64,000 bases of DNA, taken from assembly GCF_040839445.1 (NCBI RefSeq), contig NZ_JBDPGJ010000003.1:434001-498000 (forward strand), read 5' to 3'. Of the stretch, positions 28,039-36,269 are shown in pieces. The notes below the pieces were generated by a model. That model searched no databases. It saw only the letters and a program-made list of their open reading frames with translations, and was not told the origin of the DNA. The position numbers and the translations under genes are program-made. Positions within the stretch are counted from its first letter, which is position 1. Each line of letters starts with the position of its first letter. Source of the DNA: Aquibium pacificus. GTDB lineage: Bacteria; Pseudomonadota; Alphaproteobacteria; Rhizobiales; Rhizobiaceae.

Positions 28039-28245
28039 TCATAAGGCGCATTGCAACACTGCTTTTAGTGCCCCATCATCACCGGCTACCTCCGCGCCGC
28101 CCAAGCCTAAGCACTCGCCACAATCGAAATGCACACCGCAGAATGGTACTGGCGGCTTTGCGAACGCGACTGATCCACACTTTCGACCGTTTAGCTCGCC
28201 TTCATTTCGACTCGCCTTCCTGCGGCAGTCACCCTTCGCCGTCAC
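28039..28245 (-). CDS. Small Cys-rich protein of the tail region
   Basis: A GTG-started 68-residue frame (VTAKGDCRRKASRNEGELNG...) whose start overlaps the upstream stop (GTGA), indicating translational coupling. It has six cysteines, including FCGVHFDCGEC, which could bind metal. No family is recognised. Last gene of the leftward structural run. Confidence 0.5.
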   Translation of the reverse strand: MTAKGDCRRKASRNEGELNGRKCGSVAFAKPPVPFCGVHFDCGECLGLGGAEVAGDDGALKAVLQCAL

Positions 28246-28919
28246 TGGGTCGAACCGATTGGATCGATAGGCAAGCCGATCTGGTCTTCCGGCCAGGTAT
28301 GCAGCCGCCGCGTCGTGGCGCCTTCTGGCGTCACGGTCGTAAGGTCGGCGTGCCCGCCGACGCCGTAAACCAGATGGCCGCCCGCGTTCTCGTGCGGCAT
28401 CTTCGTGGCGCGCAACACAGTGAACATATCGGCGCCGCAATCCGACAAAGGTTCGGTTAGCAGCCGCTCCGGGAACCCGTAAGCGGCGAATGCTTCCTCG
28501 GTTGGTTCCGAGCCGCAGCCATGAATAGGCGTGACGTTGTACAGCACGAACGGGTCAAAGCCCGCCACTGTGTCGGCCGTAGTGAAGTAGTAGATCCCCG
28601 GCCCGTCAGCTTCGCTAATGGCGCAGATAACGCCGTCGATCTTGGCGCCTCGCAAGCGCGGCAAGCCTGTTTCCAGTTCATCGATGAACGCCGCTAGCGT
28701 GCCGTCGACAGTGCCGCACGCGGCAAGCATGCCCAACGTTACGGGTCCAGTCATGATTAGTGCGCCGACGTTGCCTCGCCCAGCGAACGCAATCGGCAGG
28801 GTATCGCAACGCCACGCCTTATCGGCCAGGTTTGCTATCGTTCCATCGTCGCGAACAACGGAGCCATCCGTAAGCAGTTCGATACGATCTTCATAAGCCG
28901 CCGCAAAGAATGCCGTCAT
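28242..28919 (-). CDS. Putative Ntn-hydrolase (proteasome/HslV-like) protein in tail locus
   Basis: A 225-residue protein of unrecognised family. The N-terminus is Met-Thr; if Met is removed, Thr becomes residue 1, the Asp of LLTDGSV becomes 17 and the Lys of LADKAW becomes 33, the catalytic spacing of proteasome beta subunits. AFAGRGN lies where the Gly-rich turn is expected. It overlaps the tape-measure stop by 4 nt (ATGA). The activity is inference; it could instead be a structural tail protein. Confidence 0.6.
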   Translation of the reverse strand: MTAFFAAAYEDRIELLTDGSVVRDDGTIANLADKAWRCDTLPIAFAGRGNVGALIMTGPVTLGMLAACGTVDGTLAAFIDELETGLPRLRGAKIDGVICAISEADGPGIYYFTTADTVAGFDPFVLYNVTPIHGCGSEPTEEAFAAYGFPERLLTEPLSDCGADMFTVLRATKMPHENAGGHLVYGVGGHADLTTVTPEGATTRRLHTWPEDQIGLPIDPIGSTQ

Positions 28920-30478
28920 GCCGCCACCTTCATGATAATAACTCCACCACCGAAAGGCGTGTTAAGCGCCATATCGAGAAGCTTGTCGGCTATCTTGTCG
29001 ATGGCGTTTGCGAGCGCTTCGGCGCCAGTCTTGCCCGCCCGCAGGTCTCGAATAAACCCGCCCATGACGTCCTTGCCGACGCCTGATAGTTCTTGTGCGG
29101 CGTCAGATGCAGCCTCGGTTGCGGCCTTCTGCTCATGAAGAGCCTCGACAAGTTCACGGATCTTCTGCTTCTGCTCTTCCGTCGCGTTAGCTCCGGCCTG
29201 CCGCAATGCATTAGAAACCGCTAACTCGACGTCGCTAGCGCCGACAAGCTCAAGCTCGCGCTCAAGTTCGGCGATAAGTTCCCGAACCGCCTTGCCCTCA
29301 TCGATAGCCGCTTTGGCTCGCGCATTGCGGCTTCCACCGCCACCGCCTCCACCGACGTCCGGAATAGGTGAGCCGCTAGGGATAGGGTCCAGCGGCTTGC
29401 GATTGGCAAGGATGCTTTCAATCGTCGCGCCCTTGGCCGTAAGTGCGGCAAGCTCCTCCTGTTTCGCCTTTATCGATCCGTCTAGCAGGCGTCGCTCAGC
29501 TTCAGCCGTTGCGCCGCTAATCTCAGCTTGCTTGCCTTTTAGGTCGAGGATTTCATTCTCGATACGAAGGCGTTCACGGTCGACGTCGGTCACGCCGCCA
29601 GACAGACTTTGCGACGACTGGTTTTCCAGATCCCGCATGCTGTCGATAAGACCGCGGATATCACCGGCCAAGCGTGCCGCACGTTCCGCGATGCCGATCA
29701 TGATAGGCGCGAGGTTGATTAGAGCCTGCTTGAATTGCAGGTCCATAATCTTTGTCGCGGTGCTGAATTCGTCGTTAAGTGTCTCTGCGCTAGCGATAAG
29801 TTCGCGGTCGACAATAAGGCCAAGCTTGCGTGCTGTTCGCGCCGTCTCGTCTAGTGCAGCCGAGCCGCCTTTCAGCATCTCGACCATGCGGATTCCCGCG
29901 TCGCCGAACGCCGCCGATGCAATCGCAGCCTTGCGGCTTGCGTCCGTTTCCCTATCCAACGCGTCTGCCACAAGGCGAAGGCGTTCTTCCTGACTGGTCG
30001 CGGTCTGAAGGTTCTTGAGCAGTTCCGGATTAAGCGCCTTGAGTGCGCCTACCATCTTGCCCTTGCCCTCGGCTGCCAAGCCGCTTGCCTTCGCAAATGT
30101 GCCTAGCGCCGCCGCAAACTGGTCCGTAGCAACGCCGCCGAGTTCGGCCGCGTATGCGTAAGCCTGATACGCTTCCGCGTCCAAGCCGCCAGCCTTGGCA
30201 GCCTTAGCTATGGCGTCGAATTCGCTAAGAGCTTCCTTCGCACCATTCAACGCCGCCGTAACGGAAAGCACGGGAGCCAACGCAGCCGTTGCGGCAAGCG
30301 CGAAGGGTGCAAACGCCATCTTGCCGATACCGGACAACTTCGAAGACATGCCGCTGGCGCGCTTTTCAATATGTCCCATGCTCTTGTCGGCTACTTTTTG
30401 AGCCTTATTTAGTTGACGCTCGAAGTCCTTTAGTCTGGCCTCCAATCGCACAACTAATTTTGGATCGTCATTTGCCAC
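28916..30478 (-). CDS. Phage tail tape-measure-like protein
   Basis: A 520-residue protein, mostly helical: an N-terminal coiled coil (RLEARLKDFERQLNKAQKVA), a hydrophobic stretch (about residues 56-80: FAPFALAATAALAPVLSVTA), then a long Ala-rich helical body and a Gly-rich linker (GGGGGG near 380). It is short for a tape measure, implying a short or partial tail. It overlaps the gp10-like gene by 11 nt and the next gene by 4 nt. Confidence 0.7.
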   Translation of the reverse strand: MANDDPKLVVRLEARLKDFERQLNKAQKVADKSMGHIEKRASGMSSKLSGIGKMAFAPFALAATAALAPVLSVTAALNGAKEALSEFDAIAKAAKAGGLDAEAYQAYAYAAELGGVATDQFAAALGTFAKASGLAAEGKGKMVGALKALNPELLKNLQTATSQEERLRLVADALDRETDASRKAAIASAAFGDAGIRMVEMLKGGSAALDETARTARKLGLIVDRELIASAETLNDEFSTATKIMDLQFKQALINLAPIMIGIAERAARLAGDIRGLIDSMRDLENQSSQSLSGGVTDVDRERLRIENEILDLKGKQAEISGATAEAERRLLDGSIKAKQEELAALTAKGATIESILANRKPLDPIPSGSPIPDVGGGGGGGSRNARAKAAIDEGKAVRELIAELERELELVGASDVELAVSNALRQAGANATEEQKQKIRELVEALHEQKAATEAASDAAQELSGVGKDVMGGFIRDLRAGKTGAEALANAIDKIADKLLDMALNTPFGGGVIIMKVAA

Positions 30479-30875
30479 TAGCGTAAGCCTCTTTGACGGA
30501 TTTACTTATGGCGCGCTTAGTGCGTGCATTCATTTTCTTGCGCATAAGCCTGTACCCAGGCCAGAAAAAACTCTGCCCAGGCTGTTCTTTTGTTCCGAAT
30601 TCTTGCGCTAGAGCGTAGTCGTATTCATATGCGCCGCCCTTGGCCTGCCGCGTGGTCGTCTCGCCGCCGGCCTCGACAACAACCGCAATCTCGCCGTCGC
30701 GGCTCCACCGGATAGAAGCCTGGAGGTCGCCATCATCGCGCGGCGCAAGTGCGCGTTGTGTTCGCACAAGGTCCGCAGCGTTAGCCTCTAGCGCCGCGCC
30801 TGCGGCTCGCCTTACGGACTTCGGAATATTGGCAAGGCGTCGCTTGAAGTTTGCCAGACCGTTGTTAGGAGCCAT
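30468..30875 (-). CDS. HK97 gp10-like phage protein
   Basis: The 135-residue protein has the family pattern: N-terminal FKRRLANIPKSVRRAAGAAL helix, LVRTQRALAPRDDGDLQASI, and C-terminal ALAQEFGTKEQPGQSFFWPG. HK97 gp10 proteins act at the head-tail junction or tail end. ATG 30875 overlaps the upstream gene by 11 nt; longer upstream starts would overlap it more. Confidence 0.75.
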   Translation of the reverse strand: MAPNNGLANFKRRLANIPKSVRRAAGAALEANAADLVRTQRALAPRDDGDLQASIRWSRDGEIAVVVEAGGETTTRQAKGGAYEYDYALAQEFGTKEQPGQSFFWPGYRLMRKKMNARTKRAISKSVKEAYASGK

Positions 30876-31263
30876 CGCTAAAGCTGGCCTCTTCCGGGTC
30901 GAGACCGAACAGCGACGCGCCGATAATCGACACGCAAAGGGGCACGTAGTCACCGGGAGCGTTAGCGGCCAAAGTCTTGTCGACAAGGTTGTTCTTGATG
31001 CCGTCGAGTCGCGCCGCTGGTGCGCCAGTTAGCGCCAGCGTACGATACAGGCGCCTCTCGCTGGCGTTCGCCATGGCGAATTTAAGGACGCGCGACACGT
31101 CACCGAGCCCCCAGGTCTTGCCCGCAAGCGACGTGAACAATGCAAAGGAATTCTGCCCGGTGTAGGACTCGAAAGCCTCAAGGTCTGCGCGGGGGATCTT
31201 GAACGTAACATCCTTGCCACCGAACCTTGCTTTTACGTGGTCAATCAGCAAGGTAGTCTCCAA
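30865..31263 (-). CDS. Tail-assembly protein resembling gene-transfer-agent gp10 family
   Basis: A 132-residue protein with a short beta N-terminus (VTFKIPRADLEAFESYTG) and a helical middle (SLAGKTWGLGDVSRVLKFAM), like the small proteins encoded before the tape measure in GTA-type tails. The family call is tentative. It overlaps the 63-residue gene by 23 nt and the gp10-like gene by 11 nt. Confidence 0.5.
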   Translation of the reverse strand: METTLLIDHVKARFGGKDVTFKIPRADLEAFESYTGQNSFALFTSLAGKTWGLGDVSRVLKFAMANASERRLYRTLALTGAPAARLDGIKNNLVDKTLAANAPGDYVPLCVSIIGASLFGLDPEEASFSDGS

Positions 31264-31432
31264 TCACGTCCAGCTTCTCGACCGTTTCAGCATCGCCATT
31301 GACGAGCCGCCCGAGCGCCACGCCCTGCACAAGAAAAGCTTCCGCGATGTCTTCCGCCTGGTAGCCGGCGCGCATCATTCGCCGCGCATAGCTGGCCGCA
31401 ATCGCTTCCGCGATTTCGTAATTACTTGTCAT
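31241..31432 (-). CDS. Small helical protein of the tail operon
   Basis: A 63-residue protein (MTSNYEIAEAIAASYARRMM...) predicted helical. AAAGGACTTCACAAC before ATG 31432 decides the start. First gene of the tail run, just downstream of the palindrome-rich region. No family is recognised. Confidence 0.55.
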   Translation of the reverse strand: MTSNYEIAEAIAASYARRMMRAGYQAEDIAEAFLVQGVALGRLVNGDAETVEKLDVIGDYLAD

Positions 31433-32026
31433 GTTGTGAAGTCCTTTCACGCACCCAGGGGCACGCTCAAATCGTTGCAATCTATGGGTTTGGGGGAACG
31501 GTCCGGCTAGTTTCCGCACGCGTCCGCGATTGAAAACACGGGCCGACCCTCATGATTTCAATCGGAAATACGTGCGCTGTTGGGGACGCGCGTTCCCGGT
31601 TGCGTAGCCCTGTAGGGATGTCGACATACCCCTGGCCTCGCGCTTGCGCGCGCGCGAGGGGATGCTGTCGAATTATCGCAACTTGCGATAATTGAGACGC
31701 GCGTGAGGGGATGCCAATGCGTCCCAGTCTGGGACGCATAAGACGCTCGGGAAACCGTCGCAGGTTGCGACAGTTTGGCGTCCGCAATTGGCACAACCTG
31801 TGCCAATTGTTCGGAAAAGGCAGAGTTGCCGAAACCGAACAAATCAGCAGCCGAGCGCGCGGTTTAATAAGTATCGGCAATCTTGCCAAAACTGATATTT
31901 CCGCAGCTAGTCTCGTCCTCTTACGTTTTCCTGTATTAGCCAATTAAGGAGAGGACACGCGCGTTCCGCGGTGCGTAAGGCGGTAGGGAATTGCCTATAC
32001 CGTGGCGTGTGCTAGAACATTCGGCT
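31433..32026. repeat. Non-coding region with a dense palindrome cluster (31636-31842)
   Basis: About 590 bp without a gene. Inverted repeats, each of different sequence, occur at 31527-31564 (9-bp arms), 31636-31659, 31671-31693 (AATTATCGCAA, odd centre C), 31717-31739 (ATGCGTCCCAG, odd centre T), 31754-31774 (one mismatch), 31785-31809 (CAATTGGCACA, 3-nt loop) and 31807-31842. In a normal HK97-type cassette the capsid gene would be here. Possible roles are RNA hairpins, operators or packaging signals. Confidence 0.8.
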
Positions 32027-32257
32027 ATGGCTCAAGAACCTCACCTTCACGGTGTCCGATGCCCTTCGACAGGCATCATGATTCCCATTGTGGACGATCC
32101 CAGCAAAGGCGAAAATCGTGCAATAGGTGAGGACAGTATGATCTTCGTCTACTGTAGCCATTGCGATACGCATCACTCATATCGCCCGTCTGCTGTCGTC
32201 AGCTACGAGGCCGACGAAGACGATCAGCCGATACAACCGTCAACGCCGTCAGCGTAG
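32027..32257 (+). CDS. Small Cys/His-containing protein on the opposite strand
   Basis: The 76-residue product has VRCPSTG and YCSHCDTHHSYRPS, a possible zinc ribbon; rhizobial proteins of this look are common and uncharacterised. It is the only rightward gene inside the structural run and ends 2 bp from the portal stop. The ribosome site is weak. An upstream in-frame ATG at 31991 is open. Confidence 0.55.
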   Translation: MAQEPHLHGVRCPSTGIMIPIVDDPSKGENRAIGEDSMIFVYCSHCDTHHSYRPSAVVSYEADEDDQPIQPSTPSA

Positions 32258-32259
32258 AC

Positions 32260-33528
32260 CTATGCCGTGGCCTGTGCCGGCACGGGTGCCGCAGCCTGTG
32301 CTGTCCCTCCCGCTATGCGCTCTAGTGGCGCATAGGTGCTGTTCATGGTGCGCATGCTGCCCTCGATGCCACCGATCGGGTTCATATCGATACGATCGCG
32401 GATTTCGTCGGCACTAATCACGCCCATTTCTCGATATATCTTGAAGCCTTCCGCTCTTGTCTTGAAGTCACCACGGAGCGTTTCCTCCATATCCAAGCGG
32501 GAATAATAGCCACGCGGGTTTATACCGAAAAGCTTATAGTCAGCTTCGCATTCAAGCCTGGCAACCCAAGGCGCAAGGCACCGTTGTACAGCCTCGATGG
32601 ACTGGTGCTCGATGTTGCTAAAGGTGCTTCTAGAAAGTTCATTTGCGATATGAGGAGGGACTCCAAACCACCTACTGACTTCGTCCACAAGGAAGCGGTT
32701 GGCTTCCACCATCTGGCTGTCGGCCGGTGACGTGCCTACGGACTCGACGTCCGTATCGTTGTCCACATGCGCAGTTCGGTGCGATTTGTTGACGCCTTTG
32801 TAAAGTTGGTCAAACTCGCTACGCTGAAATGCAAGAGCTTCGGGAGAGAGGGCGGTCTTGTTTTTCACAATCAGCGCGACGTTAGCGCCGTTGCCGAAAA
32901 AGCTCGCCCCAAATAGGCTTGCCGCCATGGCCCAGCCTATCGACTGTGCGGCGTATTCCGCGACGCTGTAACCCACGACGTCGTCCCCGAAACCCCGTAT
33001 GTGGAGGACGTCCATAGCGTCTAGATCGACCGTTCCACCGATGCCGTTGCTTACGCGATAGAAGAGCACGCCGTTGTCATCGCGGAGCACTTGAACCCTG
33101 TCCGGGTGGAGCAAATGAAGTGCAAAAGGCCGGCCGACCGTGTCCCTCTCAATTTCGCAGAATGAATTTCCCCAGCGCAACGCTTGATGAATTAGCGTTT
33201 CCTTAAGCTGGAAAGTCGAAAGTTCCGGATTCGGTCGAATGTACAAAATCTGGTCGACGGGATGCCGCTTGTCGATCTCGGCGCCGCCGCCCGGCAGTTC
33301 GCGGAAGGCGCGCCATGGCATCATGGCAATCGACTCCGAAATAAACCTGCAGCACGCCCACGCTACGGAGGAAGTCAGGATGTTGTCGGGATTTACGTGG
33401 ATCCCCGATATTGTTCGCGACGCCACATGCACGCGGCTTTTTTCCGGGTGCTTCGTCGGGACTGTCGCCCTATTGAGCAACGCGGCCCTTAGCCGGGCCA
33501 GCAGGCCAGGCTTGGTTTCATTATCCAT
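32260..33528 (-). CDS. HK97-family phage portal protein
   Basis: The 422-residue portal forms the ring through which DNA enters the head. Characteristic stretches are VAWACCRFISESIAMMPW near the start, PNPELSTFQLKETLIHQAL, GNSFCEIERD, and the C-terminal VSRWFGVPPHIANELSRSTF. Length is normal. It lies 12 bp after the protease gene, an order reversed relative to the usual portal-protease order of HK97-type cassettes. Confidence 0.92.
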   Translation of the reverse strand: MDNETKPGLLARLRAALLNRATVPTKHPEKSRVHVASRTISGIHVNPDNILTSSVAWACCRFISESIAMMPWRAFRELPGGGAEIDKRHPVDQILYIRPNPELSTFQLKETLIHQALRWGNSFCEIERDTVGRPFALHLLHPDRVQVLRDDNGVLFYRVSNGIGGTVDLDAMDVLHIRGFGDDVVGYSVAEYAAQSIGWAMAASLFGASFFGNGANVALIVKNKTALSPEALAFQRSEFDQLYKGVNKSHRTAHVDNDTDVESVGTSPADSQMVEANRFLVDEVSRWFGVPPHIANELSRSTFSNIEHQSIEAVQRCLAPWVARLECEADYKLFGINPRGYYSRLDMEETLRGDFKTRAEGFKIYREMGVISADEIRDRIDMNPIGGIEGSMRTMNSTYAPLERIAGGTAQAAAPVPAQATA

Positions 33529-33540
33529 GTCTAAAATTCC

Positions 33541-34239
33541 TTATGCCGCGCAAGCGGCTAAATAACTGTCCGAAAATCGATAGCCGTTCGCGCCGAAAGC
33601 AATGGTGCGGCTTGCCGACATTGCGGCCCGTGCCTTCTCAGGCCAATCCTTCGATAGTGGCTGGGTCAAGCCGGGCACAAAATGCACTATGCCTGTCGAG
33701 ACAGCCTTGTGAATCGGCATGTCAGCATCGTCGTCTAGCTCGCCGTCGAGAACAGACGGGTGCATGCCGGTTTGGCCTAGGATGATTGTGCGTGCCGCGT
33801 TATCGGCTTCGCGAATAGCGTCTGCATGAATCTGATAGCGGTCGGCTGTCCAGCGGCCCGTGCCTTGCATTTTGATTGCTGCGGCATGCAACATGAAGCG
33901 CGCGCCTGGTTGCGCGTTGCGAACGTCACCGGCCAGATAGGGCAAGATGGCCGCACTGGCGACGTCTCGATAAGCGTTCGAAATGACTTTGCCGGGATGC
34001 TCGCGTAGCGCCCTATAGCAGGCCACGGCAGCGCCGACGTCGCCGCCTAGGCTGTCCACCACTAACCAAACCGTCTTGGCCGCTGGCGCCGCCCGTAGGG
34101 CACGCTGGACGCGTTTCGCGGTCGCCGGAGTAATGTCGCCCTTGATGTCTAGCCGGAGGAACCGGCTGGCGCCCTGTGGCGCCGTCGCGGCAAGCGCCGC
34201 ACGGGCCGACGCGAGCGCCGGCCTCGGGAATGGATCCAT
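33541..34239 (-). CDS. ClpP-like head maturation protease
   Basis: A 232-residue member of the ClpP/crotonase-like fold used by phages to process heads. Visible are LVVDSLGGDVGAAVACY (oxyanion Gly-Gly strand), the nucleophile region YRDVASAAILPYLAG, and FMLHAAA with the likely catalytic His. No capsid gene or scaffold fusion is next to it, so its substrate is unclear. A short C-terminal extension follows the fold. Confidence 0.75.
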   Translation of the reverse strand: MDPFPRPALASARAALAATAPQGASRFLRLDIKGDITPATAKRVQRALRAAPAAKTVWLVVDSLGGDVGAAVACYRALREHPGKVISNAYRDVASAAILPYLAGDVRNAQPGARFMLHAAAIKMQGTGRWTADRYQIHADAIREADNAARTIILGQTGMHPSVLDGELDDDADMPIHKAVSTGIVHFVPGLTQPLSKDWPEKARAAMSASRTIAFGANGYRFSDSYLAACAA

Positions 34240-34363
34240 TAAAATGTCCTAATAGAAAAGACCGCGGCGCGCTCCGCGCATCAACCGCCATATAGGAAAA
34301 ACGGGTGCAGCGGGCGCGCCGCAGGACGCGCGGCAATAGGATAGAAACCGCGCGTCTGTTCGA

Positions 34364-34846
34364 TTACTGGAAACGGAGCCTGCGGCTGGCCTCGTCTAGC
34401 GATGCCGCGTGATCGATCGACCGATGTAACGGCAGGTGATTTGCGGTCGCATACTTGGCGATTGCCCACGACTTATCGCGCAACTCGTCAACCGCCTTAG
34501 CGAGTTCCGCGGTAATAGCCGCAACCGCGTCGGCCGTCGCGGTCATATCGCGCAAGAACAGCTTGCCATACCGCTTGCGCTCCGCATCCAACTTAGCCCA
34601 GGCGTCGCGCATTGCCGCCTCCGCAGCGTCGAGCACGGCCTGTGCGCGGTCGGTTGCTAGGGAGGACTGCAATAGCCCGCACTCGCGGTCGTCGGCCTCG
34701 CAAGCCTTGACGTCGTCACGTGCGTAGCGTGCCGCCTCGCGCGTCTGCCGGTATGCCATGTCGGCGGATTCAAGTGCGGCATCGCCACGGGTCGGCGCGC
34801 CGGGTAGGGCGCGAATTCTGTCGAGAACGTCCATTAGGTTTTCCAT
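34364..34846 (-). CDS. Hypothetical helical protein
   Basis: A 160-residue, Ala/Arg-rich, predicted coiled-coil protein (MENLMDVLDRIRALPGAPTR...). It overlaps the preceding leftward gene by 13 nt. It sits where a small terminase or scaffold gene might be, but nothing in the sequence shows this. Confidence 0.55.
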   Translation of the reverse strand: MENLMDVLDRIRALPGAPTRGDAALESADMAYRQTREAARYARDDVKACEADDRECGLLQSSLATDRAQAVLDAAEAAMRDAWAKLDAERKRYGKLFLRDMTATADAVAAITAELAKAVDELRDKSWAIAKYATANHLPLHRSIDHAASLDEASRRLRFQ

Positions 34847-35358
34847 CTGTCTTGTGCTTTACGCCTGCCCTTTTTGACGGGAGGCGCGGTTTTGATTTCG
34901 TGCGCGATCCTGCGGAGAAGTTCTCCGCGTATCGTCGCTGTTCGTTCGAAGGCGGGTCGCGGCCAGGCATCCGTTGTGCGGTAGTGCTCAGGCAAGCCAT
35001 ACGGCCCGGTTGCGACGAGTAGCGTTGCGGCGGGTGCGCTTAGGTCAACCTCCAGCGACACAACGAAGGAGTCGCTTGTACCGGCCAGGATTGCCGCCAG
35101 CCGATCGCCAAGCCGCACGCCGCCGTCTTCCAGGTCGGCATAAGCGGTTGCGATTGTGGGTTGATGCCTCATCGGAGTGCCGACAATCGCGGTAAGCAGG
35201 ATAAGCGCCGCTTCCTGTGGCGTGGCCTGTGTCGGTTCGGCCTGGTTAGCCGATAGGACGCCTGCCGCGCGGAGCTTATCCGTGTTTGCTGTCACGCTGC
35301 CACTAGGCAGCATAAGAATACGTTCGCAAATCTCGACGACTTGCTTTGCGGTCGCCAT
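34834..35358 (-). CDS. Hypothetical protein of the element
   Basis: A 174-residue protein (MATAKQVVEICERILMLPSG...) with helical N-terminus and basic tail (VKKGRRKAQDRW). TTAGGAGGTTCGCAT before ATG 35358 is an excellent ribosome site. No family is recognised; a small-terminase-like role is only a guess from position. Confidence 0.6.
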   Translation of the reverse strand: MATAKQVVEICERILMLPSGSVTANTDKLRAAGVLSANQAEPTQATPQEAALILLTAIVGTPMRHQPTIATAYADLEDGGVRLGDRLAAILAGTSDSFVVSLEVDLSAPAATLLVATGPYGLPEHYRTTDAWPRPAFERTATIRGELLRRIAHEIKTAPPVKKGRRKAQDRWKT

Positions 35359-35739
35359 ATGCGAACCTCCTAATTTGCGAAAATGCCGAACTTTTGGGGG
35401 ATAAAAAAGGACGCGCTAATGCGCGTCGACATCTGTTCACGATGAACAGATGCCTGTGGCCTCTACCCCTCCCTTCCCGGAAGGGTGGTTTAGTGCGCAC
35501 TCGCTGCCTCTACCCTCTATACTTTTCGGCGGGCTTTAGTGCGCACTAGGCGCCTCTACCCCTCCCGTTCCGGGAGGCAGGTTTGCGCATGCGCTGGCGA
35601 GCGAAATAGCACCTCACCATACTCCGAACGAAATCGAAGAAAGGGACGCTACCCCCTACATACCTCACCATGAAAACGAAAAAAGCGGCAGTACCCTCTA
35701 CTATACCTCACCATGAGAATGCATAAAGTACCACTTTTC
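35359..35739. repeat. Non-coding region with hairpins and short direct repeats
   Basis: About 380 bp without a gene. Hairpins lie at 35410-35427 (GACGCGC arms), 35430-35452 (CATCTGTTCA arms, loop CGA), 35471-35485 and 35561-35577 (CCTCCCG arms). TTTAGTGCGCACT occurs at 35489 and 35535, each followed by GCCTCTACCC. ACCTCACCAT occurs three times, at 35611, 35662 and 35705. Possibly a leader or regulatory RNA region. Confidence 0.65.
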
Positions 35740-35889
35740 TTAATCACTTTTTGTTACAATGCGTTTTTCTTTCGCCTTTTTGTTTTCGTTCGCTGGCCGC
35801 AAATCAGGACGCAGCCGGTACAGCTTCTCGCGCGTGATCTTGCGCACCACTACGGTTTCGGAGTCGTCTTCCGGTTCAAGCTTTGTCAT
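35740..35889 (-). CDS. Small basic protein (49 aa), translationally coupled
   Basis: MTKLEPEDDSETVVVRKITR followed by a Lys-rich tail. GAAGGAGCCTGC precedes ATG 35889, and the ATG overlaps the upstream stop (ATGA). Both signs support a real gene despite its size. Unknown function; nucleic-acid binding is possible from the charge. Confidence 0.6.
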   Translation of the reverse strand: MTKLEPEDDSETVVVRKITREKLYRLRPDLRPANENKKAKEKRIVTKSD

Positions 35890-36083
35890 GCAGGCTCCTT
35901 CCGGATCATGTCGGCACGGTCGACGTAAGACGAACCTTTAGTGAATATTTCAACCAAGTACTGCGGCTCGTCCTTCGTGGCGTCTATGCCGACAACCCGG
36001 CACTGCTCCCACGACTCGACGGTCTTTCCGTCCTTCATGCTGATTACGTGCCGCAAGGCCGAATAGGGTGTAACTGCGAACAT
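35886..36083 (-). CDS. Small hypothetical protein
   Basis: A 65-residue, predicted beta-rich protein (MFAVTPYSALRHVISMKDGK...) ending in an ATGA overlap with the next gene. The start is uncertain: AGGAGG lies about 22 nt upstream of ATG 36083, too far, and an in-frame TTG at 36122 lies beyond it. No family match. Confidence 0.5.
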   Translation of the reverse strand: MFAVTPYSALRHVISMKDGKTVESWEQCRVVGIDATKDEPQYLVEIFTKGSSYVDRADMIRKEPA

Positions 36084-36174
36084 TCTTTCATTTCCATTTT
36101 CAAGCCTCCTAATTGCTTTCAAGGGTGGTAGCGCCGCTGGGCCTTCCAGCCCAGCAAGGGTGCTTCCACCCTGC

Positions 36175-36255
36175 CGGGGGTATAAGGGGGTGGAAGGAAC
36201 AGGGGGGTGGTAGGGGGGTGGTATAGGGGTGGAACGGGGGTGGAAGCGGGTGGTG
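36175..36255. repeat. G-rich tandem repeats (GGGGTGG units) next to RepA-like gene
   Basis: Six to seven imperfect copies of (G)GGGGTGG followed by AA or TA occupy about 80 bp. Two hairpins (GCTGGG/CCCAGC and AGGGTG/CACCCT) lie just before it at about 36134-36172. It starts 15 bp past the RepA-like stop. Candidates are origin iterons or a G-quadruplex region. Confidence 0.6.
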
Positions 36256-36269
36256 GAATATCCCGCTAT

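Noticed and set aside
31433..32026. Possible CRISPR array because of regularly spaced palindromes
   Set aside because: The palindromes differ in sequence from each other, so there is no repeated unit, and no cas genes are present.
33541..34239. Housekeeping ClpP
   Set aside because: Sequence is diverged, sits beside the portal gene and has phage-type context; a cellular ClpP would be about 200 residues with different flanks.
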